From Galerina marginata (lineage: Eukaryota > Basidiomycota > Agaricomycetes > Agaricales > Galerinaceae): a stretch of 64,000 bases of DNA. Positions within the stretch are counted from its first letter, which is position 1; each line of letters starts with the position of its first letter. Of the stretch, positions 23,217 through 33,712 are shown in pieces. Where the stretch lies: positions 1,612,001 to 1,676,000 of the forward strand of contig JAECYW010000009.1 in the NCBI GenBank assembly GCA_023014335.1. The letters run 5' to 3'. The position numbers were made by a program, and so were the translations under genes. The notes beneath the pieces are model-generated. The model saw nothing but the letters and a program-made list of their open reading frames with translations, was not told where the DNA came from and searched no databases.

Positions 23217-25327
23217 ATGCCGTTCAGCTCCCCTCTCCCCTCGCCCATGGCTCTCTCCAAAGCCACCCAACCCCGCTCTATCTTCAAGAAACGGTCAGCT
23301 AATCCAGTGCCTGCCTCTGCAGCGTCGTACTTGTCGGCTCTGTCCCAAGCAGACGCCTCTGCGCGTGCCCGCAGCTTGTCCACCACGTCCACCCCTGCCC
23401 TCTCGCTCTCCTCCTCGATCACATCGTCCTCGGAGGACACCATTCTACACGAACACGAGTCCGACCTGGCATTATCATCCAACCAAGACGGGTTGCTCCT
23501 TCCGCTACGCCCGCCTACGTCCGAACAGGTGTTCACGACTGTGCACACCGAGTTTGGGCACTGCGCCGAGGAGGCCTACCGAACGACGTCGCAACACCCT
23601 GCTGGGCAGCCTTTGGAGGCGCATGTGGAGCAAGACCCACCATATTATATTTTGCTGTCGACGTATATCAGCTACCTTATCCTCATTGTCCTTGGCCATG
23701 TCCGAGACTTTGTTGGCAAGCGACTCAGTCCAGCAAGCTATAAGCATTTAATGCCCCGAGGGGTAAGGCTCTTTATCATATCCTACTCATCTCTGCTAAC
23801 TACTAGCCTTTACAGGGTTATGCGCCTCTCAACTCTGACTTCGACTCGTTCTACACCCGCCGCCTCAAGACCCGCATGGACGAATGCTTCTCACAGCCCG
23901 TCACAGGTGTCGCAGGTCGCACGATTCTGCTCCTTGACCGCCTCTCGCCCGACTACAACCATACCCAGCTCTTCACAGGCACGCTTACACGAGCACTCAA
24001 CATCTCGTCGTACAACTACCTCGGGTTCGCTCAAGCGAGAGGCGGATGCGCGGATGCCGTGGCTGAAAGCATCAAGCGATACGGCATAAGTAGCCTGGGC
24101 AGCCGACTGGAGGGCGGAGCGAGCGACTTGCAAAGTGTCACGGAGGGCTTGGTTGCAAAGTTCGTGGGCATGGAAGACGCGCTCATCAGCTCCATGGGTT
24201 TTGCAACGAATTCGACTTATATTCCTGCGCTTGTGTCGAAGGGCTGTCTAGTTATCTCTGACGAGCTGAACCATGCATCAATTCGCTTTGGGGTACGGAT
24301 AAGCGGGGCGCATGTCCGGATGTTCAAACATAACGACATGGGTAGTTTGGAGGGACTTTTAAAGGAGGTGATCAGCCAGGGCCAGCCAAAGACCCACAGA
24401 CCATGGAAGAAGATTCTCGTGATTGTCGAGGGACTTTACAGCATGGAGGGCACGTTGGTCAACCTGCCTGCAATTGTAGAACTGAAGAAAAAATACAAAG
24501 TAAGCCTTCGTCTCTCTTCCTCTCCCCGTTCCATTTTAACCTCCCCCTAGTTCTACCTCTTCGTCGACGAAGCACATTCCATCGGCGCACTCGGGCCACA
24601 TGGGCGCGGCGTTGCGGACTACTTCGCCGTCCCCCCGCGCTCTATCGACGTGCTTATGGGCACTTTCACAAAATCGTTCGGAGCAGCCGGAGGCTACATC
24701 GCTGGGTCTAAAGCACTGATTGACCGGCTGCGAGTGGATGGTCACTCAGGGGCGTACGCAGAGACGATGGCGCCAGCCGTGCTGGTTCAGGTGCTCTCAA
24801 GTATGGCGAGCATTATGGGCGTACGTGAGGACGAGGATGCGCAGTCATACCAACACCCAGGTCCAGCGCCCTCCGCTTCTCTACCGCCTTGGCTCAGCCT
24901 GCCTCCATCCCTCTCCTCCGGCACGGAAGGCCAGACACGACTGCGCCGCCTCGCGTTCAACGCGCGGTACCTCCACTCAGGGCTGCAGAAACTCGGGTTC
25001 ATCACATACGGCCACCCCGCATCTCCGATCGTGCCCCTGCTCCTATTCAACCCTGGCAAGATGAACATGTTCCACCGGCTCATGAAGCAGAGGCAGACGC
25101 CGATTGTGGTCGTGGTCGTGGCGTATCCGGCGACGCCGCTTGTGACGAGCAGGGTGCGGTTCTGTGTGAGCGCGAGCCATACGAAGGAGGATGTGGATGT
25201 TGTGCTGCGGGCGTGTGACGAGATTGGGGATGTGTTGGATTTGAAGCATGGCCTTGGAAGGAGGGAGAGGTGGGATATCGAGGAGGTTATCCTGCGAGCG
25301 GTGGAGTTGGGCACTGGGAGAGTGTAG
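23217..25327 (+). CDS. LCB2: Serine palmitoyltransferase subunit 2, 3 exons, 668 aa
   Basis: Catalytic subunit of the ER serine palmitoyltransferase, which condenses serine with palmitoyl-CoA in the first step of sphingolipid synthesis, working with LCB1. Exons 23217-23762, 23816-24499, 24551-25327. Family hallmarks: a hydrophobic N-terminal segment (YYILLSTYISYLILIVL), GYAPLNSDFDSFYTRRLKTR, SSYNYLGFA, DELNHASIRFG, VDEAHSIGALG, the PLP-lysine motif GTFTKSFGAAGGYIAG (Lys near 451) and SPIVPLLLFNPGKM...VAYPATPLVTSRVRFC. The N-terminal 140 residues are Ser/Pro/Ala-rich. A Pro/Ser-rich insert of about 30 residues sits after SIMGV and before the conserved RLRRLAFNARYL. The start could instead be the ATG at 23103. 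Confidence 0.95.
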
Positions 25328-26546
25328 GTTTGTGTTGGCGCCTGATGGCCTGTCTTTCCTGGGTACGCGTCAGCTTGGTTTGTCCTGGAGGTTGTTCAGT
25401 TGGGTCGGGCACCATTTGGTTATATTTATGGCGGGGCTGGTTAGAGTCGGCTGAGCAGAGAGTTGCTTGCTCGTCGGTGCTCTCGGATTTGCGTTTTCAT
25501 TGCCCTCGCGCTTGCATTCGAACGATCGCTTTCCTCGGTCCCTTCCCTCTTTCCCTTCCGTTGCACTCCTCTTAGAACATGAAGACGTCCGCGCTCGGTT
25601 TCTTCACTTCGATTGACAATTACAACCATTCATCCTCACGGCTACAGTATCTGTTCTACTCATACTTACACTGGCTTGCACGCTTACGCTTACCTTACCT
25701 TGCCATTCACTACTGCCTTGCCTTTATCTTACCTTCGCACTTATTCTTTGTGTCATTATATTCTTTGGTTTTCATCGTCATGTTGTCCTCTGCCTCCTAT
25801 TCTCCTCTTATTAAATCATCTTCTACTCCACCTCTCCTATCTCCCCCATCCTCCCTCGTCCGACTCCGACTCCCCTGCACTATTTCCCACCCCATAACAA
25901 CCTAGGCCTCCTATACCGTCAACCGAACCCAAAACTTTTATGACACTATGACACAATACAAGTTCACGAATAGATTACAACTTGATCCACCACTACGTAC
26001 TGCATGATTGTCTTATATACCCTTCCTCAATGTCTTCTCACTGATACAGTAGTTTAACAAGGTTACATAGTGATTATTTTCTGGGATCAGCCGGCTGTAG
26101 GAAATGATGATTGGTGAATCGTAGCTCGGATTGTAGCGCTTCGGCATGTAACATGTAACACTTCATATCTTCCCTGCATCGAGACCAAATCAAGACGAGG
26201 ATGTGTAGCCGGTTGCAATTAAGCGCCGGCTAAATATAGCCTGCCACGACCTGCAGCAGCGATCACTTTTTCTATAACCACTGGAGTGCGGCTTTTCGAC
26301 GATGTAAACTATTATTGGCGTAACCTGGCGTTTCCGTACTCGAGTACTCGCTAGTGTCGTTTCGTTCTGGTAGTTCTGATATACACCTGATAGCATAATT
26401 TACCGATTGAAATCTATATGATAAAGAGAAATAATTTATGAAATAACATTAACTGTGCTCTATGGCAGCCACTATCTACTTTCAATAAATTGCTTTAGAA
26501 AAGTGGATGGGTTTGATTATTTAAAAGACGGTACTTTGCCTCATGT
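25328..26546. other. Intergenic region downstream of LCB2
   Basis: Pyrimidine-rich, with no supported gene. A CTTAC/CTTGC-rich stretch lies at about 25660-25730. The next gene converges from the right. Confidence 0.45.
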
Positions 26547-27561
26547 CTAACTCAGTAGAGCAGCCCCGCTTATTATGGACACCACCACCATGAATCCAAG
26601 ATTGAGAGCAACCCCTTTTGCGGCGGAACTTCCCAGCCCCGAACCACTGCCCCCATTCCCATTGCTCCCTCCACCGCCGCCCGGTGCGTTTACAGCCGAA
26701 ATCGTGTAAATGAGGTTGACTGCACTATTTGTGTATGTGAACACCGTGCCGCTGGCAGGAGCCGTCACTTTTCCAGGCAAGTTCGTAAGTGTTGCCGTTC
26801 CAGTAGCGGGGAGGTCGTCCGGGCCCAAGAAGGTTCCTCCAACAGCTTGTGCATTGTATCCAAGATTGGCGCAGTTAAATTGCGTAAGTGAAGAAGAGCA
26901 ACTGCTATATGACTGCCCGAGCGTTGTTTGGAAGGTGTTGATTTGTGCTAGACCGATCAGGGAAGGATCGGTGGTCGGGCAGAAACTGTAGAGGCTACAA
27001 GGAAGAACATTCAGTCAGTGTCCTTTTGAGTAAATATGGAGCATACCTTGAAATGGCACCACTTAACGAACAGCACTGACAGGCCGCTTCTGCCTTCACA
27101 CCTTGACTTGGATCGTTGAAGTTCAGCTGGCTGTTCGAACATGTACCTACATAATTGAAGCTGGAGAGAATCCCCACGAGGACGTTTCCCAAATTGCATG
27201 AACAGGAATCTGGGGCGTTGTTTGGCGGAGGAAAGTAGGGAACGGGAAATTTGGCGATATCGCATAGATTGAAGTACTCCGTCATGTACTGCTGATATTC
27301 GCATTCGTAGACTCGGTTCCAACAATGTGACGCATAGCAGTTGTAGTTGTCGATGTACTGTCCGCATCCACAACCGAGGATGATCTCTTTGTCGCCGTTT
27401 GCTTTGTTTACGCAGTCCGTTAGAGAAGCGGCGACGTTGGCCGCGCATTTGTCCATGCCGGCTGAATCAGCGCAGCCTTTCGATGTGAGGCTTGCTAAGG
27501 CATTCGAAAGACCAAACAAAGTGGAAGAGAGGAAAAGAGAAATGAGCCATCGTTGTGCCAT
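26547..27561 (-). CDS. Secreted cysteine-rich, probably GPI-anchored protein 2, 2 exons, 320 aa
   Basis: Paralogue of the gene at 12782-13781 with the same exon plan: exons 27561-27047 and 26994-26547, phase 2 intron (GTATGC...GTAG) at the same codon after (G/V)IS. Signal peptide MAQRWLISLFLSSTLFGL. The conserved Cys pattern is CADSAGMDKC, CGCGQYIDNYNCYASHCWNR, VYECEYQQYM and SCSCNLGN, with FCPTTDPSL after the intron. A Gly/Ser/Asn-rich linker is followed by a hydrophobic C-terminus (LGFMVVVSIISGAALL), consistent with a GPI signal. Function unknown; likely extracellular or wall-associated. Confidence 0.8.
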
Positions 27562-27660
27562 TCCTAAAGAAATTAACGGGAGGTGGAATGGCAGCCGGAG
27601 CCTTCGAGTCGTCAGGATGAGTAACGCATTGCTGGTTCCACTCTATCACTAAATATCTTG

Positions 27661-27806
27661 AAATTTTGGCAGTTGACAGCAGGCCATTCGGTGTTGGTCC
27701 TCGATGGTCGGATGAACGACAACTGTTGTCCCGTTGGTTTATGTCTCTTCTCGCATCTATCATCCCATGAGAAGTACCGGCATAATTGACCAGTTGGCAG
27801 TTGGCA
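27661..27806 (+). repeat. Direct repeat, copy 1 (flanks the MITE-Fic block)
   Basis: The segment from ATTTTGGCAG(T/C)...ACAGCAG.CCATT to CATCCCATGA...GGCATA is similar over about 150 bp to 30727-30880 in the same orientation. It lies just upstream of the minus-strand Cys-rich gene. Confidence 0.6.
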
Positions 27807-28133
27807 GATGCAAAGATAGGATACAGCAAAAACCATCATTAATTGAGGGGGACTGGATGGGTGCCGATTATCCTGGTTTTATCACCATGGCAAGGTGAGG
27901 TGTTAATCGGCATGGTCCACTGGGAAGGTGCAGATTCAGAGGCTTTCATCACTACAGAGGCAAATCAATAACTTTGGTTTGAAAGACAAACAGACTTCGT
28001 GGGTCCAAGCATGAGGAGAGTCGGATATCCTGGGTATTTTGACCGATGGAAACTAGAGTACTGGAGTCCCATACAGACGCCAAAATATTGACAAGTTCAT
28101 GTCAGCGCCGTTACGCCAAGCCAACGCCCACCG

Positions 28134-28771
28134 AGGACCCCCGAAAGTCCCCTAGAAGGTATGTTTTCGCCCAGAGGTCCTGTATCCGGACTTTTTTTCG
28201 GCTCTGCGAGGCATTTTGTACCCGGGCTTTCGTACAGACCTCCTCCGAGTGCCATTTGTACCCGGACTTTCGATACAAAGCTCTAAAAAGGCATCAAAAA
28301 TCCCAAAAATCCTCAAAATTTTCTTTTCGAGCTCTTCGAGCTCGAGGCGACCTGAGCAAGCGTAATTTTGGCTCCGTAGTTTCTTCCAGTCGATTGCTGA
28401 AGAGTTTTAGGCCCAAAAAAATCGAGGAATTCAACACGACTTTATTTTTGCCGCGAATTCCGCCGCAGGCCGCGTTGGAAACAAACTAGCGGCCAAATCG
28501 TCCCAACTATGCTCAATAAAGGCAAAATTGGGCTCAATATCAGCGCCAAAAGGCGTACCTAGGACCCTTATTTTCGGTTCTCCAGGACGCGTCCTGTACC
28601 CGGACTTTAAAACATACCTTCGGTGGTGGAGGTGTTTGTACCCGGACTTTTGGACATACATCGGTCCCAAAATTGGCCATTTGTACCCGGACTAGGAACA
28701 AACCTTCGCCTGCGGCGGGCAATTTGTAACCGGATTCGATACATACCTCTTAGGGGGCTTTCGGGGGTCCT
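28134..28771. mobile_element. 638 bp MITE with 8 bp target duplication GCCCACCG
   Basis: Terminal inverted repeats AGGACCCCCGAAAG(T/C)CCCCT followed by (A/T)(A/G)(G/A)AGGTATGT lie at both ends. GCCCACCG is directly repeated at 28126-28133 and 28772-28779. Inside are seven same-orientation copies of a motif near TTTGTACCCGGACTTT (about 28172, 28216, 28255, 28587, 28634, 28680, 28727), roughly 45 bp apart in each half, as expected of subterminal transposase-binding repeats. There is no transposase frame. The 8 bp duplication points to a hAT-like or other 8-bp-duplicating superfamily. Confidence 0.88.
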
Positions 28772-28873
28772 GCCCACCGTCGGCATCGGGTTTCGGACAA
28801 TCTTCGGCCCGGAGACGTCACCCCGCTCTCCAACATGGGCCGAATGAAGCTTGCATGAAGCCGCCATGCATGA

Positions 28874-30609
28874 TGCAGTCTAATCTTCACCTTACCTCTT
28901 ATCTCAACAAAGACCGCCCTCAACTTCAGCACCCTTCCGTCACTGTACACTTCTTGTCTTCATCTTCACCATGCGCTTCTAAGAACAGCTTTTCAGGAGT
29001 TGCCAGTCGATGCTTTGGGGCCAAACCTGTCGTCGCAACTGCAGGCCTCACTTACGGTTGACTCCTCCGACGGTCTTGCATGCGCTGCATCTGCAAGGTT
29101 ATGGGAACGTCTTCTTAAGGACCATCGCTTACCCTACCTCTTGCTGAGAGTGGCGGACATGCGAATGACTATGGGTAGCAAAGTCACTGCCCTAAGTTTG
29201 TATGAAGAGGTCACTTTTTCCAATATACATAGGGAAGATGCGTGTTACTCAATTTGTTTAGTTGCAAATTGTGTTAGAGGATCCGCACCTCGCCTCTTGG
29301 CTTGCGCTTTCTCGGTCTTCTATTCTAGCCGAGACAAAGCGGCAGCGTAAGCCGCTGCTTACTTTTACCATCTAACCTCGTGGATAAGGATTCCTTGTAG
29401 TGTTCAACTACAGGAACAATTCATCTCTGGGCTTTTCGCCAAGCCAACGTTGGCGACCGACAGCAGGGAAGGATACGTTCCCTTACTGCAAACTCCAACG
29501 CACTCAGATTAATGGTATACGCGACCAATGGCAGAATATCGGTCCTTCAGAGGATGTTATGGCCAAATTCCTGAACCTTCACTGTCTCGAGACCAACCAT
29601 ATTGAAGGAACAATGCAGTTCGACCCATCTGTCAGTTTCTCGTTCATTGTACAGTGCGTGCTGCTGACCTTACATCGGTCGCAGGCTATAACTAGACTGG
29701 TCGAAGTTGGCTTCTACAATCAAACAGAGCTCGTCGACGGAAGCAGTCCTATAGCCGGTGCAGTGCGAAACCGTGCCGATGCACTATCTATCCTTCAAGA
29801 CACACATAAGGTCTTAAATGTTTTGCTGTCTTTGCCTCCTTGGGTACTGCTGATAATTCTGTATGTATAGGCCCTGAAAGAAATGTTTACTTTCCTCAAG
29901 TCTGACCCTCCGAATCTCACTGTGGAATCAGTGTGTCGTTTTCACGCAAAGCTCATGCAAACGAGCCGGGTCCTATACAGTGACACGGGTTCTGGCTTCC
30001 GATTGTCTTACCTTAACATAGGAGTAACTCGACAAACCTCCTGCGTCAATGTTACCGCGACTCTTCACAAGCAAGGCGTGAAGATACAATTTTGTCCTTC
30101 TGATGACGTAGAAGCAGAGCTCGACACATTCTGCAAACGTTTCAATGTTAGTCTGGAAAGGCGTCACTTTAAAATCAATCATACAGATGTACTGACAAGC
30201 TTTCAGGAACTCGTTCGACAACCTGATATTGACCCTTTCGCCTCTGCCGCATGGATCAGTCATGTTTTAGTCACTATTCATCCCTTTGAGGTAAATTTTC
30301 GTCAGGTTGATCACCTTCCACTTATACTTTTGCTCGAGTGCGTAGGATGGTAATGGACGATTGTCCAGAATTCTAGCGTCGATACCACTACTGAGGAATG
30401 GACTCCCGCCTCTCTGCATCCCGGCTTTCTACAAATCTGCATACATTACGCTCCTCAACAACGCAAGTTTCATTGTCCCTACTTCCTGGTTTCCATGGCT
30501 GACTGTTATGCAGATAAGAGCCAACCGAGACGGAGACTACCAAGGGTTGATGGAAATGTTATATAATGCAACAAAAGTATCATTGGATGTGCTGAAGATG
30601 ATGGCTTAA
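28874..30609 (+). CDS. Fic/Fido domain protein, at least 7 exons (5' end unresolved)
   Basis: The Fic motif is HPFEDGNGRLSR, its first four residues at the end of one exon (to 30290) and DGNGR opening the next (30346). Fic proteins transfer AMP or related groups to target hydroxyls. The motif has His, the metal-binding acidic residue and GNGR, so it looks catalytically complete. Upstream, TNHIEG fits the (S/T)xxxE(G/N) autoinhibitory helix. Inferred exons: about 28874-29209, 29262-29346, 29401-29630, 29685-29810, 29871-30146, 30207-30290 and 30346-30609. A GC-AG intron, 30463-30513, is possible. The first exon has no in-frame ATG, so an upstream exon is missed or the start is lost. The MITE ends only about 100 bp upstream. 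Confidence 0.8.
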
Positions 30610-31451
30610 TTTGGGACAACTTCCAGTGGGCGCTGCCTCGGTTGTATCATAACTTGAGATGTGGAAAGAGGAATGTGATAATGGTTTACCAGGTAAATTT
30701 TGCTGGAAGACGTATGATCAAATCTAAGAATTTTGGCAGCTAACAGCAGACCATTTAACACTTTTGATTCTCTACAGACGACCACTGTTGTCTCGTCGGC
30801 TTATGGCTCCTTTCGCACCCATCATTCCATGAAAAATATTGGCATAGCTTTTTTACCACTGGCTGGCAATTATGACATGCGAAAGGTCCTTGCACGTATG
30901 TCACGTCCATGTCAGCGCCCGTCGGCGGCCGTGCTTTGTACAAAAGAGGTCCAGTTTCAAACCTAAATTTGGCTTTTATTTCTCATTTCGGACAAGCCTC
31001 CACCAATAGTGGGTTTTGATCCGTTGACCATGGATGATCACTTAAGCTGGCGGACAGGTATACCCATCCATTAACCTGAATTATCTGACTTTCATTCACA
31101 AGCCCCAGCCCATCCTTACTTATCATGGCTCGTCGAGTCGCAAAAGGATCATCTGGGATGATTACCAAGACAAATAGTGCCCGATCGAATCCCGATATTG
31201 TTGTCCGTCCTTCCTGCGATTCCAAGGTCCTTGAGCATTTCCTGGGAACACGGACTTGATCTGGTACACCGCATCAGAATTTCATTTTTTATTCGTCTGG
31301 AATCGACTTGGGGAGCTCGGGCTCTCTAAATCCCAATCCGATGAGATTAGATAGTGCTGGTTCAATCTTCCTAATCCCCGTTAATTTGGTTTGTGATAAT
31401 CTACTTCCTTCCGCGTCATTGACAAAACTGAGCGATATTCCACCTCCTATA
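30610..31451. other. Intergenic region between Fic and HET3
   Basis: It holds direct-repeat copy 2 and an 80-codon minus-strand frame (30983-31225, begins with TTG) with a protein-like composition but no recognised relatives. The HET3 promoter must lie here. Confidence 0.4.
30727..30880 (+). repeat. Direct repeat, copy 2
   Basis: Diverged second copy of 27661-27806 (shared AATTTTGGCAG, ACAACTGTTGTC/CCACTGTTGTC, CATCATTCCATGA/CTATCATCCCATGA). The two copies bracket the 638 bp MITE and the Fic gene. Confidence 0.6.
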
Positions 31452-33425
31452 ATGTCAGGTTTGCAAGACAACACTTCAGCCACACCAAATGTAGTGTGCG
31501 ACAGATGCCGCGGGATCATTAGCGCCCTTCAGATCTGCTTTCAAAAATCCGATCAAGGCAAACAACGCAAATTTTCCCTTATCGGCCACTATCAAGTTCA
31601 AGACCTTCAAGCGTCAGCGCTAAAAGGATGCCATTTCTGCTCCATCATCTCCCAGTCACTCTGTCCTGCACATTCTGAGCGCGATATAACCCCGACAACT
31701 GGGCCCACCATCACACTCAATTACGCCACCACGTCACAGAAAGGTGTAGCGTCGTATCTATTTTTCCTGGACGCATGGTTAAAGGATTCAGAGGGAAACA
31801 AACTCCGTAATGTTACCCTTGGTGTTGTTTCTCAAGCTCCGGGTCACCCAGTTCCAGCATCCTGGAGTATTTCGACAAGCTCAGAGGCCAGCTTTGAGCT
31901 AGCGCGCGGGTGGCTTAAGCAGTGCCTTCGCAGCCACGAACTCTGCGAGGAGCTGAGGACTACACATGCATCAGCCAACAAATCTGCATTTCCGACATAT
32001 CTTGTCGATGTCGAGCCTGAAAACCCTCGCCTTTGTCGCACCAAAGACCTCCCAGATCGCCCTCAGTATCTAACCCTCAGCCACCGTTGGGGAGGCAGCC
32101 ACATATTTCAACTTACTTCCAAAGGTCTCTCCTCCCTACTCTCCGAAATCCACATACCCAATTTGCCGAAAACGTTTCAAGACGCCATCCTCATTACTCG
32201 TAAGTTAGGCTGTCAATATATTTGGATCGATTCGCTCTGCATCATCCAAGACTCCAAAGAGCACTGGGTAACAGAATCTGCAATCATGGGGGATATATAC
32301 CGAGGCTCAAGTTGCACCATCGCAGCGTTAGGCGCTACCGACGGAGACAGCGGCTGCTTCAAAATTCGCAATCCTCTCTGCTTTCAACATTGCAAATTCC
32401 AATTAAGCGCGGATCGAGTAGCCTACCTTCAACCGGAGAAGGAATGGAGGTTGATAGATCGAACTGGATACGGGCCGCAAGTCGAACCTCTGCACGAACG
32501 CGCATGGGTGGTGCAAGAACGGATGCTCTCCCCTCGAACACTACATTACGGTACATTCGGTTTATACTGGGAATGTGCCAACGAGAATGCAAATGATCGA
32601 CCCGCAATGACAACGGCGCAGCCCAGTACGAAGTACGCTATACACCAAGCGTGCACTCTCCCATTAACCGGCGAATTGGACTCCAGCTATCAGGCATTCT
32701 GGGCATGGTGGTCGAGAATTATATCGATGTATAACCCCTGCGGCCTGACATATGGCACTGACAAGCTGGTTGCCATTGCCGGAATCGTGAAGCTTGTGGA
32801 ATCAAAAACCGGATTACACAGTGTAGCGGGGCTTTGGAAAGAGTATATTTTCCCAGAGCTTCTTTGGTTCGTTAATGGCCGGCCGGCAGAGCGACCAGTG
32901 GGAGGCTATCAAGCTCCTACTTGGTCCTGGGCTTCTCTGAACATCCAGGTCGCTCCAGGCATCCAAGACTTTGGATATACATTTGACTGGAGGATCGAAT
33001 TGCTTGAGGCCGTTGCCCATCCAGCAGCAGCAAACGGGCAGCTTTTAGACGCCCATATCCGAGTCCGTGGTCCGCTCCTGCCCGTTCGCTGGGAAATCAT
33101 CGAAAACGAGTACCAGGATGTTGAGGTTGAGGATTACAAGTTGCGGTGGGGTGGGAAGGGCGCAAAAAGAAACAGCGCCGACAACGGTATATCTTTTACA
33201 CCAGACATTGTTCCTGATCCGCAGCAAGAATTATGGGCACTTTTGGTTGTGCACGGCACTGGTCCCAACACCTGGATGAATATGGGACTGGTACTTGCGA
33301 AAAAGGATGTGGATGAGAAGACCTGGGTTCGGGTTGGCTCTTTTCGGCAGTACGATTGGCCAAGTAACCCAACAGAGTTTTTTGAAGACAGTGCCGCAGA
33401 ATTGAAAGAGTTGATCCTCGTATAA
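31452..33425 (+). CDS. HET-domain protein (HET3), intact, 657 aa
   Basis: Third paralogue of the family, here on the plus strand. The ATG at 31452 gives the MSGLQDN start shared with HET2; the frame is open further upstream but not conserved. CxxC pairs (CDRC, CHFC) precede the HET core: YLTLSHRWGG, GCQYIWIDSLCIIQDS, and RAWVVQERMLSPRTLHYGTFG. The C-terminal region (APTWSWASLNIQVAPGIQDF to VRVGSFRQYDWPSNPTEFFED) aligns with both other copies throughout, which allowed the broken HET1 to be read. It is tail-to-tail with F-box-like gene B, 287 bp away. Confidence 0.93.
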   Translation: MSGLQDNTSATPNVVCDRCRGIISALQICFQKSDQGKQRKFSLIGHYQVQDLQASALKGCHFCSIISQSLCPAHSERDITPTTGPTITLNYATTSQKGVASYLFFLDAWLKDSEGNKLRNVTLGVVSQAPGHPVPASWSISTSSEASFELARGWLKQCLRSHELCEELRTTHASANKSAFPTYLVDVEPENPRLCRTKDLPDRPQYLTLSHRWGGSHIFQLTSKGLSSLLSEIHIPNLPKTFQDAILITRKLGCQYIWIDSLCIIQDSKEHWVTESAIMGDIYRGSSCTIAALGATDGDSGCFKIRNPLCFQHCKFQLSADRVAYLQPEKEWRLIDRTGYGPQVEPLHERAWVVQERMLSPRTLHYGTFGLYWECANENANDRPAMTTAQPSTKYAIHQACTLPLTGELDSSYQAFWAWWSRIISMYNPCGLTYGTDKLVAIAGIVKLVESKTGLHSVAGLWKEYIFPELLWFVNGRPAERPVGGYQAPTWSWASLNIQVAPGIQDFGYTFDWRIELLEAVAHPAAANGQLLDAHIRVRGPLLPVRWEIIENEYQDVEVEDYKLRWGGKGAKRNSADNGISFTPDIVPDPQQELWALLVVHGTGPNTWMNMGLVLAKKDVDEKTWVRVGSFRQYDWPSNPTEFFEDSAAELKELILV

Positions 33426-33712
33426 AGGTCGAAATAGATGGACATTGCTTATTTTTTGAGACTTTCGTTACTAAGTCGTATTGCAAGATTGTTTTTCTGT
33501 CAAGTCTAACTCCTGGACAATGTATTTGTTGTTGGGCTAAGTGCCGAAGCACTGAAATAACTAGGGAAGACAAATGTACCATCAGTTGAATCGTTGTTGT
33601 ATTAGGCGCTCACTAAAAATAGTGAGGTGAGTACATTTTGTTGCCGTGAAATACAGCAAAAATACTACCACACCGATGCGAACTCTATAACCCGAGAGTA
33701 GTCTACCAAGAT

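Noticed and set aside
28046..28489. 147-codon frame overlapping the 638 bp MITE
   Set aside because: It crosses the left end of the MITE and reads through its repeats; composition reflects the repeats.
31308..31451. Upstream extension of HET3 by 48 codons
   Set aside because: It begins at TTG and is not conserved in the paralogues, which start at MSGLQDN.
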